64,000 nt of DNA from an endosymbiont 'TC1' of Trimyema compressum (GTDB taxonomy: Bacteria > Bacillota > TC1), in NCBI RefSeq assembly GCF_001584725.1, contig NZ_CP014606.1, positions 62,001-126,000 of the forward strand. Direction: 5' to 3'. The notes under the pieces are model-generated. The model searched no databases. It had not been told where the DNA came from and saw nothing but the letters and a program-made list of their open reading frames with translations. The stretch's first letter is position 1, and each line of letters opens with the position of its first letter. The position numbers and the translations under genes are program-made. This document shows positions 39,351 to 48,949 of the stretch, piece after piece.

Positions 39351-39385
39351 AAAACCACTTAAACATGTGTTTAAGTGGTTTTATT
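39351..39385 (+). terminator. Terminator after FAD oxidoreductase
   Basis: AAAACCACTTAAACA pairs with TGTTTAAGTGGTTTT with a 2-base loop. Confidence 0.85.
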
Positions 39386-39554
39386 ATATTAAAAATTTAT
39401 ATTTTTTAAAATATGATAGTTGAGTAAAGTTTATTAGGTTTAAGAATCACTTTTTTAAAATTAAGTTTAAAATTCTAAACTTTTTATTGCAATTCTAGAA
39501 TGAGATGATATAATAAAAGTTAAGAATACTAAACTTATTAGAAGAGTGATATTG

Positions 39555-40165
39555 GTGAAAAAACAAGATAAATTTATGATGAAAGATTACCTAATAATTG
39601 GCATTCTCGCTGTAGTAATGTTTGCTATTATGTTAGTTGTTAGTATGCTTGTAATGCCTTTTTACAATTTTCATATGTTGTAGGTTCCGCTTTAGTTACT
39701 TTTTTATGGCGCCAATTTATTTAGTGATAGTTTTTAAGGTGCAAAAAAGGGTGCTTTTCTAATTTCAACTATAATTATATCTCTAATATATATTATTATG
39801 GGTTCGCCTCAAATGTTGATTACCGTCTTACCTGCAGGCATTATAACTGAATTTATTCTATCTTATATGAATGGATATTATTCAATTAGAAAAGCAACAT
39901 TGGCTTGGTCGAGATACTGTGGTATTTATAGTATTCATGGTGCGGCGATGCTTTGGGTATTGGGAAAAGCGTTTATGGAAGAAACTTTTGGCGATACCAT
40001 ACCTGCTGAAAGTAGAGGGCTTATTGAAAGCCTTTATTATAGTCCTGTTTGGATTGTTGTTATGGTTGCATTAGGTATTGTTCTTGGTATTGCTGGTTGC
40101 TTTTTTTGGCTATAAATTATTAAAAAAATTTTATAAAATCTGGTGCAATACAGGCAATAAAATAG
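39555..40165 (+). pseudogene. MptB/Trep_Strep-family ECF transporter S component, copy 1, frameshifted
   Basis: Membrane substrate-binding component of an ECF-type importer. GTG 39555; MKDYLIIGILAVVMFAIMLVVSM is the N-terminal helix, and MGSPQMLITVLPAGIITEFILSY plus GYYSIRKATLAW form the family core. Frameshifts lie near 39690, 39715-39760, 40108 and 40125. About 200 residues. Pairs with a near-paralogue immediately downstream and with EcfT and a double ATPase, so it is a complete ECF module. The ligand of this family is not well established; I do not assign one. Confidence 0.75.
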
Positions 40166-40190
40166 CCGAAAAAGAAAATAGGAGGAAAAA

Positions 40191-40802
40191 ATGAAAAAGA
40201 AAGATAAAATGGTAATGAAAGACTATATTACAATTGGTATTTTGACAGCTGTAATGTTTGCAGTGATGATGATAGCAGGTATGGTGGTAATGCCGTTTTT
40301 GCAGTTTGCTTACATAGCAGGCTCAGCTATAGGCTCTTTTTTATGGCGTTGATTTATTTGTTAATTGTATTTAAAGTCCAAAAAAGGTGCTTTTTTAGTA
40401 TCAACAGCAATTATGTGTTTTATTTATATTGTTATGGGGACTCCTCAAATGTTGATTACAATGATACCTGCTGGTATTATTGGAGAACTAATATTATCTT
40501 ACAGCAATGGCTATTATTCAATTGGCAAAGCAACATTAGCCTGGGCTATTTTTAGTGGTATTTATGGACTTCATGGTGCTGTAATGCTCTGGGTATTTGG
40601 CAGAGCATATATGGAAGAAAACTTTAGCACTTCTTTTTCTCCAGAAGCAATGGCTATTATTGCAAGTCTTTACTATAATCCAATGTGGATTATAGTCATT
40701 GTAGTGCTAGGAGTAGTTTTCGGGGCTTTAGGGTGTTTATTTGGTTACAAGTTGCTAAAAAAGCGCTTTATAAAGTCTGGAGCAATTAAAGAAGTTTATT
40801 AG
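40191..40802 (+). pseudogene. MptB/Trep_Strep-family ECF transporter S component, copy 2, frameshifted
   Basis: ATG 40191 follows ATAGGAGGAAAAA. It aligns along its length to copy 1: MKDYITIGILTAVMFAVMMIAGMVVMP, MGTPQMLITMIPAGIIGELILSYSNGYYSIGKATLAW, and FGYKLLKKRFIKSGAI. A single frame change at about 40345-40375 breaks the first third. 203 residues, five or six membrane helices. The gap to ecfT is 24 bases. Confidence 0.78.
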
Positions 40803-40826
40803 TTAGGGAAAGAGGGCGTTTACTTA

Positions 40827-41528
40827 ATGAAAAAAGTGGTTTTTGATCCAAGGACACAGGTGTTGCTTTTATTAATTGCTACGATTGCAATTTTTATTAG
40901 TAATATGACAGTTATTGTAAGTCTATTTGTATTTATGGCAATTTATCTAATAATTCAAGGTCAGATAAAGTCAGTAATAAAATTTACTATAATCTTTACT
41001 ATAGTTGGCTATTTACAGTTTCTGATTATAAATACCGGTGGACAGGCAATAAGTTTTTTAGGTTTTTTCACCTCTCTTATACTTCGCTTTATGCCAATTA
41101 TTATGGCGGCCAGTATTTTGAGTAAAAATCCTTCAGGGAAAATTATGTCAGCATTGCAAAAGTGGCGTTTACCAAAGAACATGTTAGTTACATTTGTAGT
41201 AAGTTTAAGATTTCTCCCTGTAATGAAGTTTGAATGTCAATCTATTCAAATTTCAGCAAAAATGAGAGGACTTTCTTTAACCAATCCTAAAAATTGGTTG
41301 CATCCACTGAATACTTTTGAGTATACAATTGTTCCACTTTTAATGAGGAGCCTAAGAATTTCTGAAGAACTAGCAGCAGCAGCTATGACTAAAGGCATTG
41401 ATAATGATGAGGCTAGAACGAGTATCTATAGCTTAAAAATGAATGTCTTAGACTATCTAATAATTATTCTTTTAATTAGCAGTATCGTTATTGCAGGTAT
41501 TTATAGCAATGGAGGTAGTTTATGGTAG
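40827..41528 (+). CDS. ecfT: ECF transporter transmembrane component EcfT
   Basis: Shared membrane scaffold that couples the S component to the ATPases. 233 intact residues with about six helices and the two cytoplasmic coupling motifs: SAKMRGLSL (Ala-Arg-Gly-type) near residue 155 and AAAMTKGID near 190. ATG 40827. Its end overlaps the start of the ATPase gene (ATGGTAGAT at 41522), as in translationally coupled ECF operons. Confidence 0.88.
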   Translation: MKKVVFDPRTQVLLLLIATIAIFISNMTVIVSLFVFMAIYLIIQGQIKSVIKFTIIFTIVGYLQFLIINTGGQAISFLGFFTSLILRFMPIIMAASILSKNPSGKIMSALQKWRLPKNMLVTFVVSLRFLPVMKFECQSIQISAKMRGLSLTNPKNWLHPLNTFEYTIVPLLMRSLRISEELAAAAMTKGIDNDEARTSIYSLKMNVLDYLIIILLISSIVIAGIYSNGGSLW

Positions 41529-42972
41529 ATAAAAAGCCATTTATAGAAATAAAAAATGTATCTTTTAAATATAATGATACAAAGAGTCAATTGAAAAATA
41601 TTAATTTATCTATCGATAAAGGAGCGCTTATTGTTATTATGGGACCTAGTGGTGGCGGAAAAACAACCCTTATTAGAGTTATTAATGGATTGATACCTAA
41701 CTTTTTTGAAGGCACATTAGAAGGAAATATTTATCTTAACGAAAAACAAGGGAGTGAATATACTCCTTGTGAATTTGGTGAATTAGTGGGTAGTGTATTC
41801 CAAGATTCGAGGAGTCAGTTTTTTACTTCTCATGTGAGAGATGAGATTGCATTTAGTGGGGAAAATTACTGTTTTGAAAAGCAGGAGATATTAGAAAAAA
41901 TTGAATATCTTTCCAATAAGTTAGGCATAGAAAATCTTTTAAATAGGAAAGTTCATGAAATTTCTGGAGGAGAAAAATAGAAGGTAGCAATTGCTTCTGC
42001 TATGATGAATAATCCTGGTGTTCTTCTTTTTGATGAGCCATCAGCTAATTTAGATATGAAAGCATCTGAAGATTTAGGGATGCTTTTAAAGTCTCTTAAG
42101 GATTTAGGCAAAGCAATTATTGTAGCAGATCATCGACTTCATTATCTTATGCCAATCTGTGATCGTATTATTATGTTAGAAGATGGAAAAATAACATGTG
42201 AATGTAAACACCTGAGGAATTATGTAATTATGACCTAGAGTCTATCTACGATTTAGGTTTAAGGCTACCTGCTATAAAGATTTTTGTTTCCAGGGAAAGA
42301 CCAACTATAGAAGAAAAATAAGCAGTAAGATTAGAAAATGTTTCTACGTTTCTAGTTATCTAAATCTTGCTATAAAGAAAAAAGAAATTGTTGCGATAGT
42401 AGGCGACAATGGCGTTGGCAAAACAACCTTTGCCAAAACTCTTTATGGTTTATTAGCTGAAAAAATGGGTCAATTTATATTTCTGGAGAAAAATTGGAAA
42501 AGAAAAAGATTATCAAAATTATGGTATATTCTTCAAGACAGTGATTATCAACTTTTTTCTGATAGTGTCTATAATGAATTGTTAATGGGAACAAAAATAA
42601 CAGCTGATAAAAAAGCTAAAGCAGAGAATCTTTTAAAGTCTCTAGATCTATGGGAGCTAAAGGATCAACATCCATTTTCCTTATCAGGCGGCCAGAAGCA
42701 AAGTCTTACTTTTGCTGTAGGTTATATGAGTGACGCAGATATTTTAATATTAGATGAACCGACTTCTGGTTTAGATAGTAAAAATTTATTAAGAGTAGCT
42801 GATTTAATAAATCAATTGTCAAAAGATGGCATAGCTGTCATTGTTATTACCCGTGATTATGAATTAATTCAAACAGTTTGTCACAGAGTTCTTTTTTGAA
42901 AAATCTGAAATTAGTGAAAAAGCTGTAACGGAGGTTACAATGCCAGAGATTGTTAAGAGAATGAACAGCTGA
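41522..42972 (+). pseudogene. Fused double ECF ATPase (EcfA-like), broken
   Basis: Two ABC domains in one gene. Domain 1: Walker A GPSGGGKTT, Q-loop SVFQDSR, signature ISGGEK followed by TAG at 41978 where all relatives have Gln (SGGEKQKVAIA), then Walker B VLLFDEPSANLD and the switch His VADHRLH. Domain 2: Walker A VGDNGVGKTT, signature LSGGQKQSL and Walker B ILILDEPTSGLD. Frame changes lie at about 42205-42340, 42460 and 42895. About 480 codons. Double-domain EcfA proteins are common with MptB-type S components. All motifs are conserved, so decay is recent or the breaks are not real. Confidence 0.82.
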
Positions 42973-42985
42973 CTTTTTAATTAAC

Positions 42986-43024
42986 AAAAAAGCCAAGAAT
43001 ATTATTTAGTATTCTTGGCTTTTA
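42986..43024. terminator. Bidirectional terminator between convergent genes
   Basis: AGCCAAGAATA (42991-43001) pairs with TATTCTTGGCT (43010-43020), flanked by A and T runs. Confidence 0.85.
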
Positions 43025-43905
43025 TAGTTTAATTCTCTCTTTGCTAATCCAGAGGTTAGCTAAATTAATTGCCCCTCTAAATCCCATTAATGAAGGAATA
43101 TAAGGATTTAAGCGCCATTGTGTATCAGGGTTACGTATCTGTAAATCTCTGTTTTTATTGCCCTGTTCTAAAGCTTCGCTGCTGACCATTAGGATTCCTT
43201 TCTTATGGTTTTTAACAACGTTCATCCATTCTTTTTCTGTAAAATAAGGAATGTCATCACTGCCCATAATTGGGCAATCGTATAAAGCCAGTTCTTTGTT
43301 CCTGCTATTCCATAGGTTCGAGATAATAGGTAGGGTGTGTTAAACTTTTCTTTTAAAAATTTTTCAGTTGCTTCACCTTCTCGACGAATTTCTGATGTTA
43401 AAATACAATTTGTTTTCATCTTAAAAGCCCCTTTAAGGAGTCGAACAATTTCTCTAACATCTGTTTGAAAATTAAGTAAATCAGCACAGGAACCGAGAAT
43501 GTTAAAAGTAGGTTGAATAGATTTTTTTATTTCAATAGTTAATGACTCTGCCAGCAATAAAAGAGCCTTTTTAATGCCTTGGTGTTGTTTTATGTTAAAT
43601 CCACCATAACTAATAGGCAGTAACGGGGTTTGAGGATATAGAGGTTGTAATTCTTGACTAATTGCTACTAAATCCGTTCCAATTACCTGAGGAATTGATG
43701 ACGGTAAAAGAAAGATAACTTGTGGATTATCCTTCTCAATTATATAGGCAATGCTTTCTTCAAGTCTTGATGTGTCACCTAAGGCAATATCTGTTTCTGT
43801 TATATGTGTAGAGTAGAGCTGGCATTTTATCATCAATCCCAGTCCTTTCCAATGCTACATGACTATAAAAGAGAAGCCCTATACAGCCAAATTCAACAAG
43901 ATTAG
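43022..43905 (-). pseudogene. Nitrogenase component 1-like protein (NifD/NifE/BchN superfamily), partial
   Basis: Oxidoreductase-type nitrogenase superfamily protein. The N-terminal portion (about 43840-43905, shifted frame) reads NLVEFGCIGLLFYSHVALERTGI, including the cluster-ligand-like Cys context. The main frame (43222-43836) reads STHITETDIALGDTSRLEESIAYIIEKDNPQVIFLLPSSIPQVIGTDL, the classic conserved block, and PISYGGFNIK. The last part (43022-43267) has SLMGFRGAINLANLW. Frame changes at about 43835 and 43250. The length, about 290 codons, is below the 420-450 of the family. Which reaction it served is open: fixing nitrogen is unlikely without further nif genes. Confidence 0.75.
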
Positions 43906-44059
43906 CATTTTTTAGTGCTCCTTTATTGTTATTATTTTTGGCATTAACGCTATCTAATATTCTTGTTAGTAAATTAATTGTTTTTCATAACCTATTTGTC
44001 CATAAAAATCGAACATCTCAGTAATATCTAAATTTAGTTGATTTAAAACTAAAACATCT

Positions 44060-44264
44060 TGCTCTAAGTTAAGCATTTGACAAACATGGGGATCCCTCCC
44101 CCCTCCCCATTGAGGCTATATTCTTATTATGGACATGATCTTCTGGATAATATTTTTCCAAGTGTATAATAATAGGTTTCATACCTAAGATGCTTAAATA
44201 AATAGTAAGAGGTAGAGGAACGTCTCCCAATACCACCTTTTCCATATATTGCAATTTTCTTCAT
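44060..44264 (-). pseudogene. NifH-like ATPase, N-terminal fragment
   Basis: ATG 44264 starts MKKIAIYGKGGIG, the deviant P-loop of NifH/BchL reductases (GKGGIGKS), but frame shifts after this. Other frames continue YLSILGMKPIIIHLEKYYPEDHVHNKNIASMG, matching the NifH beta strand that normally reads xxIIGCDPKxDS, with the Asp-Pro-Lys lost. Nothing recognisable as the two cluster cysteines follows before component 1-like sequence begins at about 43905. Probably an internal deletion fused the remnants of an H and a D gene. Confidence 0.6.
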
Positions 44265-44358
44265 TTTTCCCTCTAATATAAAAGTAGTTTGTTATACTAA
44301 CCTTTTAATATAGCAAACAAACTACTCCTGTTTTTGGAATGGGGGAATCATGAATACT

Positions 44359-45179
44359 CTATGGACTATTCATGAATTGTTTTCGTAAATTGCTAGGGGA
44401 GGCACCTATGTTTTTTGAAAACCCGGCTAAAATAAAGAGGGTCTTGGCAACCTACATTTCTAGCAATTTCATTAATAGGTGTGTCTGTAGTTATTAGTAG
44501 TTCTTTACTACGATTTAGACGATACTTAAGAATATAATCATGACAACCCGTATCTGTATATTTAGTAAAGATATAATAGAGTCTATTTTCATTAATCTCA
44601 TTTAAGTCTGCTATTTTTGAGACTGATAATTCTTCCATATAGTGTTCGTGGATGTAGGTAGAAATTTTATCAAAGAGACTTTTCATATCGTCTTTTGTTT
44701 GCTTTTGTGCGCCTCTAAAAACCTCTTCAAGTACTTGGCGAAATAGGGTGTCAACTTGAAACTTAGGTAAATATCCTGGCTGTTTATTAATTAGCCATAG
44801 ACGTTTAAGGAACTCATTTAAACGTAGATTTTGTCCAATCGTAAATTCAAAATGCATTCTAGGCAAATTTAATGATTTTGTTTCTGGGGATGTTAGGTTG
44901 TATAAAACAGAAATATACTCCCATTCTTGATTACCTAAAACACGTTTGTGAAGATTCATATTAGCGCCCACCATGAATAACTTTTCCAACCTCCGCTCTG
45001 TAAAGTGAACCTTCAAAATGGTATTCTGCCTTTCCTTTAATAGGAAAAATAAATCCTGGAAAGGGTCTTGATTTTTACCAACCTGATAGGCCGGGTTTTA
45101 TTTTATAATGATAGACTCCTTCAACATGAAAACAGGTGTTGGCCAAAGGGTGTATTAATTGATTGATTTTTATTTCCAT
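44359..45179 (-). pseudogene. AraC-family transcriptional regulator, frameshifted
   Basis: ATG 45179 follows GGAGGCATATA. The N-terminal cupin-like sensor reads MEIKINQLIHPLANTCFHVEGVYHYKIKPG, then shifts near 45090 and 45015. The C-terminal DNA-binding part reads YIHEHYMEELSVSKIADLNEINENRLYYIFTKYTDTGCHDYILKYRLNRSKELLITTDTPINEIARNVGCQDPLYFSRVFKK, two helix-turn-helix motifs. A frameshift at about 44412 precedes the end GASPSNLRKQFMNSP. About 272 residues. Adjacent to the nitrogenase-like remnant on the same strand and may have controlled it. Confidence 0.8.
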
Positions 45180-45321
45180 TATATGCCTCCTTGAAGTTAA
45201 TAAATATAAACAATTCTTTAAGAATACCATAACATTTGTTAGAGTAGAATTCAAGGGGCTAAATAAAGAAAAGTGAAAGTTAGGTATTCATTTTTTATTC
45301 ATGGAGAAAATAAGAAAAAAG

Positions 45322-45362
45322 AAAGGCAAAAACCCCTTAAAAAGTTGTGGGTTCTTGTCTTT
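45322..45362. terminator. Hairpin terminator
   Basis: GCAAAAACCCC and GGGTTCTTGT form an imperfect stem followed by CTTT, in the gap 45180-45393. Confidence 0.45.
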
Positions 45363-45393
45363 AACCTAATCTCTTTCTATAAGTCCATATGTT

Positions 45394-46127
45394 TCAGTAG
45401 TGATATTTTTTTACATTTTCTTTAATAAAATTAGGAGGGAGTATAGTTGTCCAGCGAACAATGGCATTTTCTTGGGGTAAGAGTGTTTCAGGACTCGTTG
45501 CAGATGTCATAAAACTTATTTGATCATTTTGATCATAGAAGAATATTGTTGATTAAGTTGAAACTATTTTTTATCGCTTTGATTGAAAACGCTTCCCTTT
45601 ACCTGATCAATGGATATGCTATCCCGAAGAACTATATTATTTGCATTTTCAAAGGATACATCAGTAGTTTCTAGTTTTATGTATTGAGGCTTATAATTTT
45701 TTAAATGTTCTCCGTTCCATTTTTTAATAATATAGTTTTTATAGTTAGCTTCATTAACCTTGAACTGCGAATCTACTGTTGCTGATGAAGCTAAGTATTT
45801 TGATTCTCCAGCAGTAATTGAAGTTGGATTGACGGGTAATGTTTATAGTTTGGCCTACAGAACCATTGGCTTTAATTAATTCAATATCAATACTGTATGG
45901 ACGGATATCTCTATTACTAATATTTTCAATTTTGCCAACAAATTCAAAGGAAACAAATAACTCATAATATATAACGTGAGCATAATATTCCTTAATTGCA
46001 AACTCTGTAGGTTAAATGATTTCCTCAAAAATTTCTTTAGCATCGTCGACGATTTTTTTATTCTCTGAACACCCAGCAAGAGAAAAAAGTAGAAGAAAGG
46101 ATAGGCATAATAAAAGTATTTTTTCAT
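45394..46127 (-). pseudogene. Hypothetical lipoprotein, frameshifted
   Basis: ATG 46127 follows GAGGTGA. MKK shifts frame at a six-A run to give ILLLCLSFLLLFSLAGCSENKK, a lipoprotein signal with LAGC. The mature part begins IVDDAKEIFEEII, then a stop near 46015, then EFVGKIENISNRDIRPYSIDIELIKANGS, resembling immunoglobulin-like domains of secreted Firmicute lipoproteins. Later pieces (LKNYKPQYIKLETTDVSFENANN and LLPQENAIVRWTTILPP) need more frame changes. No function can be assigned. Confidence 0.5.
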
Positions 46128-46339
46128 TTCATTCACCTCAAAATATTTTTGTAATATTAGTTAATACTATTTAATCATTTATTATGAGGTAAAACAATAC
46201 TTTTTTAAATTATTAAATTATTTTACATGTATCACCATTTGGCTTTTCGGATGGTTATAATTTGCTGTTGAGGTTGCATAATTAAATTAATATCGCTAAT
46301 TATTGACATTCTTAATCCTCCCTTGTTCAGACATTTTGT

Positions 46340-47739
46340 TTAATGGGTAAATCCCTGAACTTTCTTTTTATTTTTATCGTGGAAGAGAATATGTGCTTTA
46401 TATAATTCATTGATAGCATTCTTAAAATCTTCAACATATGCTTCGGCTATATTGTAGCCTAAATCAGCCCGGCAGACTATTCTTTGAATTACAATATTAT
46501 CTAAGTCTTTTGGAAGGGGGTAGGTTGGCACTTGCCAGCCTTTCATTAAGAGGCGGTCTGATAAACCATAAAGTGTCCATTTAATTTTTGTTTCGTCCTT
46601 TAAGCGATAGCAAACAATGGGCAGGTTACTGCCATCATTATAGATTTCAAAAAGCCCTGTCTCTTCAATAGCATTTGCAATAAAGGTAGCTACTTTCTTC
46701 GTTTTCTCCTGTATTTTTTGATAGCCTTTGAAACCATAGCGTATAAAGTTATAGTATTGACCAATAATTTGACTGGCGCTATGGGAGAAGTTAATTGCCA
46801 TTATTGGTACTTCACCACCCAAATAGCTGACTTTAAAAATTAGTTCTTCCGGCAAAAAGCTTCGTCTCGCCAGAGTATCCATCCGACACCTGGATAGACT
46901 AAGCCGTATTTGTGACCGGAGGCATTAATAGAGACTACGTTTTTTAAACGAAAATCCCATTCAAGATCTGGTTCAACAAAAGGCGTGAAAAAACCACCAG
47001 AAGCTCCATCTACATGAATATAAACTTTATAATCTGTTGTTTGGTTATAAGCTTCCACTTTTTCATTAAGGGCTTTAATATCATCAAATTTTCCAGTGTA
47101 GGTAATGCCTAGAGTTCCTACTATACCAATTGTGTATTCATCTACATAATCCATAACTTTATCCATATCTATACTCATATGTTTAATGTTCATTGGGACT
47201 ATACGCATTTTTACATCCCAATAGACACAAAATTTTCCCAGCAGACTTGATAGCCAGAGGAAATAACTAAGTTTGGTTTTTTAGAATGTATATTAAGTCC
47301 TAGTTTTTCAGACCTATTTTTCCAAGCAAATTTCATAGAAAGACCACCAAGCATACAAGCTTCTGAAGAGCCTATTGTAGAGGTACCTATGAATTTTTCT
47401 TTTTTATCAGCATGCCATAAATCAGCAATCATGTTTACACAGCGATTTTCCAATTCGGCAGTGCGAGGATATTCTGATTTATCAATGGCATTTTTCTAGT
47501 GTTTCTGACATAAGGGTAATTACTTCATTTTCCATATAAGTTTGGCAAAAAGTTGCTAAATTCTGTCTAGCGTTACCTTCATCCAATAGTTCATCTTTGA
47601 CAATTCGATAAGCTATCCTTGGTTCAATTGATTCATTGGATAGTCTATATTTTGGAATATCTTGGTATTCTGCTCTAGAGCCAAATATAGGTTCTAGAAT
47701 TTCATCTTCATCTTTATTCTTATTTATATTTTTTACCAT
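46340..47739 (-). pseudogene. gadB: Glutamate decarboxylase, frameshifted
   Basis: PLP enzyme converting glutamate to GABA with proton uptake, used in acid resistance. ATG 47739 (MVKNINKNKDEDE). In order: PKYRLSNESIEPRIAYRIVKDELLDEGNARQNLATFCQTYMENE, then IGSSEACMLGGLSMKFAWK (PLP phosphate region), VDGASGGFFTPF, and SINASGHKYGLVYPGVGW with the PLP-binding Lys. It ends YNIAEAYVEDFKNAI. Frame breaks lie at about 47475, 47215 and 46855. About 467 residues, the normal length. No GadC antiporter is nearby. Confidence 0.88.
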
Positions 47740-47916
47740 ATAGCATACTAATACCTCAAATATATTTATTCTGATATTTATAGTATACACAACGAGGTGC
47801 TTTCATTCAAGAAAGTAGTATTTTATTATAATTTTCATATAAAATTTGAAACAAAATGCTATTTTTGATATTATTCTTAAGTAAGATTAAAAAATGATAG
47901 GAGTAGGGACAGTTTT

Positions 47917-48921
47917 ATGGAATTAGGAAGAAAACAAAGAAATAGCTATATTGATAATATGAAGGCCATCCTAATATTTTTAGTGGTAATAGGTCATTTT
48001 ATTAACAGCTTTTATTATACAAGCGGCTTTTTGAAAGTTCTTTACGATTTTATTTATTTTTTTCACATGCATTTGTTTATTTTCATTAGTAGTTTTTTTT
48101 CTCAAAAAATTGATTCCTCTGAGAAAGCAATTAGGAGAAGTTTTTACTTTTTGAAACTATATATTATTTTTCAAATTTTATATACTGCTTTTAATTATTT
48201 TGTTGGTCAACATGGAACGGAGATTCCTTATACACCTCAAATTATGAGTCCCTATTGGATTACTTGGTATTTATTAGCATTTGCAATCTGGACTTTATGT
48301 ATACCCTTTATTAAAGAAATTAAACATCCCTTTAGATTTATTATAGTAATGATTGTTGCAGGTTTGTTAGTAGGCTTTATTCCTGATATTGGCAGTTATC
48401 TTGCGTTTTCTAGAGTTATTGTATTTTTTTCCTTCTTTTTACTAGGCTATTTTTTACCTAAAAAGCAAATGACTTACTTTGAAAATAGCAAACAAACTAG
48501 CACTAAAATATTTTTTGGGATTATTTTTTTAGTTGCATTTATATTAATAGCAGTTTTTAGCAGCAACATGGAAACTATATCCCTTTATGGGGCTAGTTCT
48601 TATTGGTCCTTATCGAGTTCTATTTGGGAAGCCTTATTACAGAGAGGAATTAATTTAGTTGTTGCTTTATTATTGTCATTATGTTTTCTTGTAATAACAA
48701 CGTCAAAGCATCGCTTTTATACTGAAATAGGTAAAAATACATTGCATATTTATTTATTTCATGGTTTCTTTGTGTTGTTAACTGGTCGCTTTCTAGCTGA
48801 TTTTTTACGGAGCTTAAATGATATACTTCAGGTTGTTGCCGTTTTTGGACTAGCTATTGGAACTATAGTAATAATTAATTTATTTACTAAACTGTTTAGA
48901 ATGGCTGGTTTTATAAAGTGA
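47917..48921 (+). CDS. Acyltransferase 3-family membrane protein
   Basis: 334 intact residues, about ten membrane helices. The N-terminus RNSYIDNMKAILIFLVVIGHFINSF contains the conserved active-site His of the acyltransferase 3 family, and FFHMHLFIFISSFFS follows the expected pattern. Such proteins O-acetylate surface polysaccharides or fucose-like sugars using cytoplasmic acyl donors. ATG 47917 lies after a weak AGGAGTAGGG. It is divergent from gadB and followed by a GNAT gene after 28 bases. The acceptor is unknown. Confidence 0.8.
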   Translation: MELGRKQRNSYIDNMKAILIFLVVIGHFINSFYYTSGFLKVLYDFIYFFHMHLFIFISSFFSQKIDSSEKAIRRSFYFLKLYIIFQILYTAFNYFVGQHGTEIPYTPQIMSPYWITWYLLAFAIWTLCIPFIKEIKHPFRFIIVMIVAGLLVGFIPDIGSYLAFSRVIVFFSFFLLGYFLPKKQMTYFENSKQTSTKIFFGIIFLVAFILIAVFSSNMETISLYGASSYWSLSSSIWEALLQRGINLVVALLLSLCFLVITTSKHRFYTEIGKNTLHIYLFHGFFVLLTGRFLADFLRSLNDILQVVAVFGLAIGTIVIINLFTKLFRMAGFIK

Positions 48922-48949
48922 CGATAGCTTTTGGGAAGGAGATAGGTAG

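Noticed and set aside
43022-44264. Active nitrogen-fixation genes
   Set aside because: Only fragments of the superfamily are present, and the P-loop gene is truncated; no nifK, nifE, nifN or nifB in the window.
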